A stretch of DNA of 6,376 nucleotides, from contig JAUVBS010000128.1 in assembly GCA_030591105.1 (NCBI GenBank), positions 1-6,376 of the forward strand, written 5' to 3'. The stretch comes from a bacterium (lineage in GTDB: Bacteria; Krumholzibacteriota; Krumholzibacteriia; LZORAL124-64-63). Positions 1 to 5,472 of the stretch are shown piece after piece. Within the stretch, counting starts at the first letter, position 1; each line of letters begins with the position of its first letter. Under the pieces are notes generated by a model. The model saw nothing but the letters and a program-made list of their open reading frames with translations. It was not told the origin of the DNA and searched no databases. Both the position numbers and the translations under genes were made by a program.

Positions 1-1572
1 ATCGCTCACCGTATGTTGCATCCACACACGAGGGACCGCTTCGGTGGTCAACCAGGGCTCGAAGAACGCCGTCAGGTCTTCACCGGCGAACTCACTGGCC
101 AAGGCGCGGAAGTCAGCGGTGGTCACGGTGTGGTGCGGACGGCCATCGTCGTTGGTCCAGGCGTGCAGCAGCGCGAAGAAGTCAGCGTCGCCGAGCCGGC
201 CGCGCAGCATGTGCAGAATCCACGCCCCCTTGGTGTAGACCACCGGCTGGAGCACCGGCGAGGGATCGTAGACCGGCCCGAACGCATTCCAGTGAAACGG
301 GTTGGCCAGTTCGTCCTGCATGTAGTCGAAGTAGGCGGCCTCTCCCCCCTCGTAATCGCTGCCTGCCCACAGCGCCTCGCTGTAGGTGGCGAATCCCTCG
401 TTGAGCCAGATGTCCGCCCACTCGTGCGGCGTGAGCGAATCGCCGAACCACTGGTGACTCAATTCGTGCAGGATCACGAAGCGACCACCCTGCTCACCGT
501 CGAGGAAATGCTCATCGAGGCTGGTGACCGTCTGATGCTCCATGGCGCCGCGGGGCCAGAGGAATTCGGCGTGGCCGTATTTCTCACCGAGAAACGGGTA
601 CGGCCCGACGATCTGTTCGCAGAAATCGAGCATATCGCACAGCGACTGCAAGTCGACCTGAGCCGCCGGCACGTCGGGCGGAAAGATCCAGTTACGCAAC
701 GGGATCTGGCTACCGAGCGACGTCGTGCAATCCTCACTCAATAGCGTGTAATCACTGATCGCGACCGAAACGAGGTAGGCCGCAATGGGGTAGTCCTCAC
801 GCCAGACGTAAGTCCGCCAGCCCGGCATCGCGGCGTGCTCGTCGATCAACAGGCCGTTGGACACTGCGACCAGAGACTCCGGCACAGTCAGTCGGACGCG
901 GGTCAGCGCCTTGTCGTCAGGACGATCCTTGCACGGCCACCAGTACTTCGCGTAGGCCGGCTCGCTCATGTTCGCCACGACCGGCGCCGCATCCGGGGTG
1001 TCGGGGTGGTGCACCTTGAACATCAACCCGCGGTTGGTCGCCGGAACCGGCGGCGTACCGCCGTAGGCGACGGTCACCGAGTCGACCGCGCCGCTGGCCA
1101 GAGGCTGCGGTAGAACGACGACGAGCGAATCGCCGGCGTGGGTAAACGCCAACTCACCGGTGGTGTGCGTGATCGCCGAGACCGTCAAAGCGTCGGTGAG
1201 ATCGAGTACCAGCTCGTCCAAGGAGGCCACCCGGCTGGCAAAGACCAGCGCTACCGTACCGGTGATGGTCGTCGCGGAAGGATCGATGGTCAGATCGAGA
1301 GCGTAACGGCGCACGTCGTAGCGGTCACTGGTCACCGCGGCATCGCCGTGCGAGCCGTCCTTGGCAGCGAGGTCTTCGGTGGTCATGGCCGCCGCCTTCG
1401 CACCGCGCAGGAGTGCGGCGTTCCGCGCGGCGAGGGTTGCCGGCGTGGGATCGGCGTGCGGTGGGTGGTAGGCCGACGACTCCGCCGTCGCCGCGGTCAG
1501 GCCGGCAGCGAACAGGACGATAGCAATCAGCCAGGCCAAGCTGACTCGCGACAGACCTCGGCAACGATGCAT
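1..1572 (-). CDS. Secreted M1-family zinc aminopeptidase (C-terminal end off the window)
   Basis: Reading the minus strand from ATG at 1572 gives 524 uninterrupted codons to the window edge with no stop, so the C terminus is missing. Residues 1-30 form a signal peptide (basic start, hydrophobic core, AxA-type end ATA|E), which implies export. After a loose linker, about residues 84-270 resemble the M1 N-terminal beta-sandwich domain. The catalytic domain follows. GAMEH (342-346) sits where the family has GAMEN or GGMEN. HELSH (369-373) plus E392 in NEGFATYSE form the HExxH-x18-E zinc site, with E370 as the general base. Y446 in VVYTKGAW matches the transition-state tyrosine. Family knowledge: M1 enzymes remove N-terminal amino acids from peptides. 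The likely role is extracytoplasmic peptide digestion for nutrition, which is inference. A GAGG 10 bases before the ATG supports the start. The gene lies 210 bases downstream of the channel gene on the same strand and probably has its own promoter. The lost C terminus could carry sorting or Ig-like domains. Confidence 0.93.
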   Translation of the reverse strand, partial: MHRCRGLSRVSLAWLIAIVLFAAGLTAATAESSAYHPPHADPTPATLAARNAALLRGAKAAAMTTEDLAAKDGSHGDAAVTSDRYDVRRYALDLTIDPSATTITGTVALVFASRVASLDELVLDLTDALTVSAITHTTGELAFTHAGDSLVVVLPQPLASGAVDSVTVAYGGTPPVPATNRGLMFKVHHPDTPDAAPVVANMSEPAYAKYWWPCKDRPDDKALTRVRLTVPESLVAVSNGLLIDEHAAMPGWRTYVWREDYPIAAYLVSVAISDYTLLSEDCTTSLGSQIPLRNWIFPPDVPAAQVDLQSLCDMLDFCEQIVGPYPFLGEKYGHAEFLWPRGAMEHQTVTSLDEHFLDGEQGGRFVILHELSHQWFGDSLTPHEWADIWLNEGFATYSEALWAGSDYEGGEAAYFDYMQDELANPFHWNAFGPVYDPSPVLQPVVYTKGAWILHMLRGRLGDADFFALLHAWTNDDGRPHHTVTTADFRALASEFAGEDLTAFFEPWLTTEAVPRVWMQHTVSD

Positions 1573-1582
1573 AGTGCGGTAA

Positions 1583-1586
1583 CCTC
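1583..1586 (-). promoter_or_regulatory. Ribosome binding site of the M1 peptidase gene
   Basis: GAGG on the minus strand lies 10 bases before the ATG at 1572. It supports that start, which also places a clean signal peptide at the N terminus. Confidence 0.5.
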
Positions 1587-1673
1587 GGGGTCGAACGGGC
1601 TCACGGGAAGATGCAATGATCCCGGCCCGTGCAGAATTCGATCAGGGGTGGCAGGACGATTCTGCGTCCGGTA

Positions 1674-1702
1674 ATTGTAACCCATTGGGCGCTGATTGGA
1701 AA
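1674..1702 (-). promoter_or_regulatory. Candidate sigma70-type promoter for the M1 peptidase gene
   Basis: On the minus strand TTTCCA (1702-1697) and TACAAT (1679-1674) are separated by exactly 17 bases. The -10 box matches TATAAT at 5 of 6 positions and the -35 box matches TTGACA at 4 of 6. It sits in the 210-base non-coding gap between the channel and peptidase genes, and predicts a leader of roughly 95 bases. The consensus match is what is seen; promoter function is inference, and the sigma70 consensus may differ somewhat in this lineage. Confidence 0.35.
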
Positions 1703-1782
1703 ACGCAACTGCGCGCGACCGCCGACGCGGCCTTTCCTGGGCAGATGCTACCCGGTAGTAAGGGTCGAGCGGGCGCGGTCGA

Positions 1783-2802
1783 TCAAGCCAGCGCTTTGCC
1801 CAGCGCCCGCAGCTGATCGCGGTTCCCCAGCGTGATCAACACGTCGTCGCCTTCGAGGAAATAGTCCGGACCCGGGTTGAAGACCATCTGCCCGGTGGAT
1901 TTCTTCACCGCGATGATGATCACGTTGAAGCGTTCGCGGATACCGGAGTGCTTGATCTCCACCTCCGCCATGGACGAGCCGTCACCGACGGTCAGTTCCT
2001 CGAACATCAGATCCAACCCACGGCTTTGGGTGACGACCTCGACGAAGTCGTACACGGTGGGTCTGAGCAGCGCCTGCACCATACGCATGCCACCGATGGC
2101 GTAGGGCGAGATCACCCGGTCCGCCCCCGCGCGGGTGATCTTGGTGGTGGCCCGGTGGTCGGTCGCTCGGGCAAGGATATAGAGACCGGAATTGTCTTGC
2201 CGGCACATCTCGCGTGCCGAGAGGGTGATATAGAGATTGTCCACGTCGCTGGAGACCACCGCGACGAGCCCCTTAGCACGCCTGATACCGGCTTGCTCGA
2301 GGATCGAATCCTCGGTGGCGTCACCGTCGACGACCAACCGACCCTGCCCGACCAAATCCTCGGCCACGTCGTGTTCCTTTTCTACGATCACGAACGGGAC
2401 CTTCTCCTCCTGGAGTTCCTCACAGAGGATCTGGCCCATGCGGCCGTGGCCGCAGACGATGTAGTGCCCGGTGAGGGCTTCGATCTCGCGGAGCATCCTC
2501 TGCCTCCCTACGAAACGCTGGATGGATCCCTCGATAAGCACCGCGCCCAAGGCCCCGAGGGTGTAGGTCATCACGGCCAGGCCCGACACGATCAACAAGA
2601 TATCGAAGATGCGGCCGCTGGTATCGAGAGAGCGGACCTCTCCGTAGCCGACCGTGCTGACGGTGATGACGGTCATGTACAGCGCGTCGAGGAACGAGAA
2701 CCCCTCCATCACCACGAAGCCGGCGGTCCCCAGGATGACGACGCCCAGCAGCAACACCAGTCCTTTGCCGACATTACCATAACGGGCCGTAGTACTGAAC
2801 AA
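1783..2802 (-). CDS. Two-TM potassium channel with cytoplasmic RCK (TrkA-N/TrkA-C) domain
   Basis: From TTG at 2802 the protein has 339 residues. TM1 is about 12-33. The pore helix leads to the selectivity filter TVGYGE (50-55), the hallmark of K+ channels, and TM2 is about 65-91. An RCK/TrkA-N Rossmann domain follows, with HYIVCGHGRMG (113-123) as the dinucleotide loop and an acidic residue (E141) ending strand 2, which suggests NAD(H)-type ligand binding. GADRVISPYAIGG (226-238) is typical of the domain, and the last ~70 residues fit TrkA-C/RCK-C. Family knowledge: such channels assemble as tetramers with an RCK gating ring and pass K+ across the inner membrane under ligand control. The start is chosen because GGAGG lies 5 bases upstream and places TM1 at the N terminus, as in relatives. 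The frame stays open upstream to a GTG at 3018, but those 72 codons show no domain or membrane segment. It is transcribed divergently from the DUF1573 operon. Confidence 0.93.
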   Translation of the reverse strand: MFSTTARYGNVGKGLVLLLGVVILGTAGFVVMEGFSFLDALYMTVITVSTVGYGEVRSLDTSGRIFDILLIVSGLAVMTYTLGALGAVLIEGSIQRFVGRQRMLREIEALTGHYIVCGHGRMGQILCEELQEEKVPFVIVEKEHDVAEDLVGQGRLVVDGDATEDSILEQAGIRRAKGLVAVVSSDVDNLYITLSAREMCRQDNSGLYILARATDHRATTKITRAGADRVISPYAIGGMRMVQALLRPTVYDFVEVVTQSRGLDLMFEELTVGDGSSMAEVEIKHSGIRERFNVIIIAVKKSTGQMVFNPGPDYFLEGDDVLITLGNRDQLRALGKALA

Positions 2803-2807
2803 TGGAG

Positions 2808-2812
2808 CCTCC
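2808..2812 (-). promoter_or_regulatory. Shine-Dalgarno GGAGG that decides the TTG start of the channel gene
   Basis: A perfect GGAGG on the minus strand lies 5 bases before TTG at 2802-2800. No in-frame ATG or GTG near TM1 has a comparable site. The far upstream GTG at 3018 has only a purine run directly abutting it. Confidence 0.7.
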
Positions 2813-2908
2813 GCCGTGCTGCGGTTCGATCGCGATTGCTGGCCGCAAGGGTAAACGCTTGCTACTCGGACATAAAGTGCCAAATTGTGAGAGTAAATCG
2901 CGGCCGGC

Positions 2909-2949
2909 GTTCCGGACCACGAGACCGCGCTACCGCTAGTGGTCGGAAC
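2909..2949. repeat. Inverted repeat with one-base bulge (possible operator or stem-loop)
   Basis: The left arm GTTCCGGACCAC (2909-2920) and right arm GTGGTCGGAAC (2939-2949) pair over 11 bp if one G of the left arm is bulged out; the loop is 18 bases. Neither side is followed by a T-run, so it is not a typical intrinsic terminator. It lies mid-way between divergent genes, where a dimeric regulator would bind. Each arm contains GGAAC reading outwards toward its gene. Confidence 0.6.
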
Positions 2950-2970
2950 CAACAGACGGGTGCGCGCGTA
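2945..2970 (+). promoter_or_regulatory. Candidate ECF-sigma-type promoter of the DUF1573 operon
   Basis: GGAACC (2945-2950), 16 bases, then CGTA (2967-2970) resembles the general ECF pattern of an AAC-containing -35 and a CGT-containing -10 at about this spacing. The predicted start near 2977 leaves a leader of about 80 bases. The -35 coincides with the right arm of the inverted repeat. The motif is short, so chance occurrence is possible in GC-rich DNA. Confidence 0.3.
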
Positions 2971-2982
2971 GAAGGTAAATCT

Positions 2983-3003
2983 GCCGGCAGCGGGTCTGTC
3001 GGC
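2983..3003 (+). promoter_or_regulatory. Small stem-loop in the presumed leader of the DUF1573 operon
   Basis: GCCGGCAG (2983-2990) pairs with CTGTCGGC (2996-3003) over 8 bp with one G-U pair and a 5-base loop. The 10-base sequence CTGCCGGCAG at 2981-2990 is also a perfect palindrome. No T-run follows. It lies about 50 bases before the ATG, near the 5' end predicted from the ECF-like promoter, so a role in mRNA stability is possible but unproven. Confidence 0.35.
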
Positions 3004-3056
3004 CCCATAGGTTATCACCTTTCCCGATGGCCGAACGGTAAAGGACGGTGCGAGTC

Positions 3057-4091
3057 ATGACCAGGACTGCTCAGCTTCTGCGACCGGTCACGTTAGTGAC
3101 CGGGCTGATCGCGCTGACGGCGGCGGTCGCCCAGGCCGGGCCGATCGTGCGAATCGAGCCGAATCACCTCGACTTCGGCGTCATGAAGCAGCATGAATCG
3201 CGCTCCGCGGAAGTGATCATATCGAACGTCGGCGACCAGCCGCTGAAGATCCGCAAGATCAAGGCGAGCTGCGGTTGCACCACCACCGACCTGGCGAAGG
3301 ACCTGTTGCAGCCGGGCGAAAGCGTCCCGTTGAAGATCGACTTCAGTAGCAAGACTTTCAGTGGCGATCAGACCAAGGTGGTGGAGATCTACACCGACGA
3401 CCCGCGTCAAGGCTATCTCGAGGTTCTGGTCCAAGCCCACGTCAAAGTGGCGCTGCTGATCGACCCGCTCAAGAAGAAGATAGAGTTCGCCCGCAGCCGA
3501 CAGGGCCAGAAACTCACCAAACAGGTGACTTTCACCGCCACCGAACAACCGATACTCGAGCTCGATCTGAAACGCTACAATCCCGACATGTTCGATCTCG
3601 AGATAATCAACGGCTACGAGGGCAACCCCCAGGTCTCGGTCCTGATAGTTACGGTGGCCGAGGATATGCCGGCGGGCAAACACCGCGACATCGCACAACT
3701 GACGACGAACATCCCCGAGACACCGAAGGTCGACATCGAACTGCGCTGCCAGATCGTCCACGACCTGATCCTCAGCCGCGATGACATCAGATTTCGCTAC
3801 GTCGTGGCGGGCCAGCAGTTGCGCACGAATCTACGTATCGTACCGTTCGACGAGGGGACGCGATTCGAAATTACCGGTGCCGAGATCGATGTACCGGGAT
3901 TGACCGCGTCCGTCGAAGAGCGCGTTCCCAACGCCGAGACCATAGTACTGATCGAAGGTCAGGCCATCGCGACCGACGATGAGCGCGCCGTCGCTACCAA
4001 GGGGCGCCTGAAGGGCATGTTGAAGATCTACACCGACCTCGCCTCGCAACCGGTGATCGAAGTTCCTGTCAGTTATTTGCTACGCATCTAG
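3057..4091 (+). CDS. Exported DUF1573-family protein with three Ig-like repeats
   Basis: The protein has 344 residues from ATG at 3057. Residues 1-27 are a signal peptide ending AQA|GP, so it is exported, probably to the periplasm. Residues about 31-130 are a DUF1573 domain: the pattern ISNVGDQPLKIRKIKASCGC is characteristic, with SCGC at 71-74 and the closing strand region IYTDDP at 111-116. Two further beta-rich segments (about 131-235 and 236-344) end in similar fashion (TTNIPETPKVDIEL; IYTDLASQPVIEV), suggesting tandem Ig/ASH-like folds without the cysteines. Family knowledge: DUF1573 proteins are exported and of unknown biochemical function. A GTG at 3048 is in frame but only 2 bases from AAAGGA (3040-3045), so the ATG, 11 bases away, is preferred. 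It is first in a three-gene operon; the next gene starts 16 bases after its stop. Confidence 0.88.
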   Translation: MTRTAQLLRPVTLVTGLIALTAAVAQAGPIVRIEPNHLDFGVMKQHESRSAEVIISNVGDQPLKIRKIKASCGCTTTDLAKDLLQPGESVPLKIDFSSKTFSGDQTKVVEIYTDDPRQGYLEVLVQAHVKVALLIDPLKKKIEFARSRQGQKLTKQVTFTATEQPILELDLKRYNPDMFDLEIINGYEGNPQVSVLIVTVAEDMPAGKHRDIAQLTTNIPETPKVDIELRCQIVHDLILSRDDIRFRYVVAGQQLRTNLRIVPFDEGTRFEITGAEIDVPGLTASVEERVPNAETIVLIEGQAIATDDERAVATKGRLKGMLKIYTDLASQPVIEVPVSYLLRI

Positions 4092-4107
4092 GAAGCGGAC
4101 GACGACC

Positions 4108-4620
4108 TTGGTCCCAGCAATCGAATCCGTCGGCATTGGCAGGCTCGCTACCTGTTTGAGGGAAGCCGGCCTGCTACTCTTGCTAGCGCTCAGCGTGACC
4201 GTGGCGGCGTGGTTGATCCGACCCGAAAAGATGTCGCTACGAGCGGAAACTGCATTTTACGAGCTGGAACTCGACGCCCCGCTAATTGCGGTGGCCGACG
4301 CGCTCGTACTCTACGACACCGGCAGCCACCTGTTCCTCGATACCCGCACCGCCGGGCCGGGTAGCTTCGTGACCATCCCCGGTGCGCTCCCGGTCCGCGT
4401 AACGACATTCGACGACGACCTGTACGAGAACAGGGATTTCCTCTACCCCGAAGATCCGGTCGTACTGTTCGGCGACGGCAATCTGCCCGCCGTCTCGGAC
4501 GTCGCGGCACTTCTGCTCGAACGCGGTTTCGAGGAGATAATGATCATGGGCGGCGACCTCGAGGCTTGGCGCCGAACCGGCGGTCCGTTGGCCGATCACC
4601 AGGCGGGTGAGCATGAGTAA
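4108..4620 (+). CDS. Membrane-anchored rhodanese-like protein lacking the active-site cysteine
   Basis: The 170-residue protein starts at TTG 4108. AGGAAG overlapping the previous stop lies 12 bases upstream, and no closer ATG or GTG exists in frame. One hydrophobic segment (about 20-37) anchors it. Residues about 50-163 follow the rhodanese pattern: LFLDTR (75-80), VTIPGALPV (88-96) matching the IPGA motif, VVLFGDG (118-124), VSDVAALLLERGFEEI (129-144), and GGDLEAWRRTGGP (148-160) matching the GGxxAW-G-P ending. In active relatives the loop after the fourth strand carries the catalytic cysteine (YCxxGxCxxS type). Here the loop is FGDGNLPAVS (121-130), with Gly and Pro at the two cysteine positions. 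The only cysteine, C16, lies before the TM segment. Sulfur transfer by the usual mechanism is therefore unlikely; a binding or scaffolding role is inference. Its 3' end overlaps the MauE-like gene, implying coupled translation. Confidence 0.8.
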   Translation: MVPAIESVGIGRLATCLREAGLLLLLALSVTVAAWLIRPEKMSLRAETAFYELELDAPLIAVADALVLYDTGSHLFLDTRTAGPGSFVTIPGALPVRVTTFDDDLYENRDFLYPEDPVVLFGDGNLPAVSDVAALLLERGFEEIMIMGGDLEAWRRTGGPLADHQAGEHE

Positions 4621-5101
4621 CGTCGACGCCACACCCGCGTTGCCCGTAGCCAACAATGGACCCATCGGCTGGATCGTTCTGGCCTGTCGCTTGATCGTCG
4701 GCGCGACCTTCTTGTACGCGTCGCTCGACAAGCTGGCACACCCGGTGGCCTTCGCCCAGTCGGTCCACAACTACCACCTGGTACCGCTGGCGCTGTTGCA
4801 CCCGTTCGCCCTGCTGCTGCCCGCCGTCGAGGCAACCATCGGCGTCGCTTTACTGGTCGGCTTCTGGCGTCGTGGCGCCGCGCTGCTCGGCGCGGTCCTG
4901 TCGGTCATGTTTCTCGCCGCGCTCGGGTCGGCGATCGTCCGCGGCTTGGACATCTCGTGCGGCTGTTTCCAGACCACCGGTGGCCACACCGTCAGCTTCG
5001 ATCTGCTGCTGACCGATACTCTACTGGTGATCGCCTGCCTCTGGCTGCTGCTCGCCCCGACGGTCGGCTGGGGCCTCGCCGACCTGCGACACCGTCGGTA
5101 G
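4613..5101 (+). CDS. MauE/DoxX-like four-helix membrane protein with a CGC motif
   Basis: From ATG at 4613 the protein has 162 residues. A GTG at 4607 is also in frame but lies inside the purine-rich AGGCGGGTGAG likely used as ribosome binding site. Hydrophobic helices lie at about 18-36, 60-84, 89-110 and 128-148. Arg pairs in the TM2-TM3 loop (R86-R87) and the basic tail RHRR put both ends inside, so the TM3-TM4 loop with SCGCFQTTGG (115-124; C116 and C118) faces the periplasm. The sequence GATFLYASLDKLAHP near TM1 and the CGCF motif are typical of the MauE/DoxX-like group. Family knowledge: MauE helps mature methylamine dehydrogenase with MauD, probably through disulfide formation, but most homologues sit outside mau clusters and have unknown partners. 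No mau structural gene is visible here. It overlaps the rhodanese gene by 8 bases and is last in the operon. Confidence 0.82.
   Translation: MSNVDATPALPVANNGPIGWIVLACRLIVGATFLYASLDKLAHPVAFAQSVHNYHLVPLALLHPFALLLPAVEATIGVALLVGFWRRGAALLGAVLSVMFLAALGSAIVRGLDISCGCFQTTGGHTVSFDLLLTDTLLVIACLWLLLAPTVGWGLADLRHRR
5057..5098. repeat. Perfect 8-bp inverted repeat at the convergent gene junction
   Basis: CCGACGGT (5057-5064) and ACCGTCGG (5091-5098) are exact reverse complements around a 26-base loop, which itself contains a smaller CGGC/GCCG pair. It ends one base before the stop codon of the MauE-like gene and 12 bases beyond the stop of the YbjQ gene. No T-run follows on either strand. It could slow or end transcription from both sides, but it lies in coding sequence and may be chance. 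Confidence 0.35.
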
Positions 5102-5109
5102 CACGCCGC

Positions 5110-5433
5110 TTACACGTCGTCCTCGATCACCACCGCCGTACCGTAGGCGAGCAGTTCGGCGGCGTGATCCATCATCTCGCAAGTGGCAAACCGCATACCG
5201 ACGACGGCGTTGGCGCCGTTGGCCTTCGCCTGGGCGATCATGCGGTCGAGGGCTTCTTCACGGCACTCGGCAATCATCTTGGTGTAGTCGGAGATCTCGC
5301 CCCCGACCATATTTTTTAATCCCGCAATGATATCCCGACCGAGGTGCCGGGCACGGATGGTATTTCCTTTCACCAGGCCGACCACCTTGACGATGCGCTG
5401 GCCGGGAATATCGTGGGTCGTCACAACCAGCAT
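5110..5433 (-). CDS. ybjQ: YbjQ/UPF0145 family protein (DUF74, putative heavy-metal-binding)
   Basis: The 107-residue soluble protein starts at ATG 5433, with GGAGG 8 bases upstream; an in-frame GTG at 5442 overlaps that site and is rejected. The family layout is clear: an N-terminal strand ending in PGQRIVKVVGLVKG (10-23), RHLGRDIIAGLKNMVGGEISDY (29-50) matching the conserved RDxxAGxxxxxGG core, a helix with AECREEALDRM (56-65), then A-GANAVVGMRF (72-82) and a closing GTAVVI. Length agrees with E. coli YbjQ. Family knowledge: the fold forms oligomeric rings and is labelled putative heavy-metal-binding, but its function is not established. It follows the anti-sigma gene by 39 bases on the same strand, so it is probably the third gene of the sigma operon. 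It converges on the MauE-like gene with only 8 bases between the stops. Confidence 0.92.
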   Translation of the reverse strand: MLVVTTHDIPGQRIVKVVGLVKGNTIRARHLGRDIIAGLKNMVGGEISDYTKMIAECREEALDRMIAQAKANGANAVVGMRFATCEMMDHAAELLAYGTAVVIEDDV

Positions 5434-5441
5434 CGGTCGCA

Positions 5442-5446
5442 CCTCC
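5442..5446 (-). promoter_or_regulatory. Shine-Dalgarno GGAGG of the YbjQ gene
   Basis: A perfect GGAGG on the minus strand stands 8 bases before ATG 5433. The in-frame GTG at 5442-5440 overlaps its last base, which decides the start in favour of the ATG. Confidence 0.75.
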
Positions 5447-5472
5447 AGATCGACGGCCTGGGCACCGCCGGG

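Larger units (their letters stand above)
1573..1782. other. Intergenic region between the channel gene and the M1 peptidase gene
   Basis: These 210 bases separate two minus-strand genes. Besides the candidate promoter and the ribosome binding site I see no coding signal. There is no hairpin followed by a T-run after the channel stop. A short CTACC-C-GGTAG inverted repeat at about 1748-1758 has a one-base centre and cannot form a normal terminator stem. The gap is large for a tight operon, which suits separate transcription of the peptidase. Confidence 0.6.
2803..3056. other. Divergent intergenic regulatory region
   Basis: About 254 bases separate the start of the channel gene (leftward) from the start of the DUF1573 operon (rightward), so promoters for both should lie here. 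I found a bulged inverted repeat (2909-2949), an ECF-like promoter candidate (2945-2970) and a small stem-loop (2983-3003). No convincing sigma70-type -35/-10 pair was found on either strand by eye. AT-richer patches at about 2871-2900 could hold a leftward -10 box but give no good paired motif. Confidence 0.55.

Noticed and set aside
13..744. 243-codon open frame on the plus strand opposite the M1 peptidase
   Set aside because: The opposite strand encodes the zinc-site region of the peptidase; the plus frame shows no domain and is explained by GC-rich codon bias.
1748..1758. Inverted repeat CTACCCGGTAG after the channel gene as a terminator
   Set aside because: Only 5 bp with a one-base centre and no T-run on the transcribed strand.
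2873..2888. Possible sigma54 promoter on the minus strand (TTGGCAC followed by TTTATGTCC)
   Set aside because: The -24 part fits, but the -12 position reads CC rather than GC and lacks the TTGC context.
3026..3052. tRNA-like D-arm look-alike (TGGCCGAACGGTAAAGG) just before the DUF1573 gene, and a T-arm-like GGTTCGATC at 2823-2831
   Set aside because: The T-arm-like element precedes the D-arm-like one by about 200 bases, so they cannot form a tRNA, and no acceptor stem or anticodon arm is found around either.
1948..3060. 370-codon open frame on the plus strand opposite the potassium channel gene
   Set aside because: It is antisense to a clear channel/RCK protein, has no recognisable domain and a composition rich in His, Asp, Arg and Gln typical of shadow frames in GC-rich DNA.
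3093..3761. 222-codon open frame antisense to the DUF1573 gene
   Set aside because: Shadow frame with no domain, signal or ribosome binding site of note.
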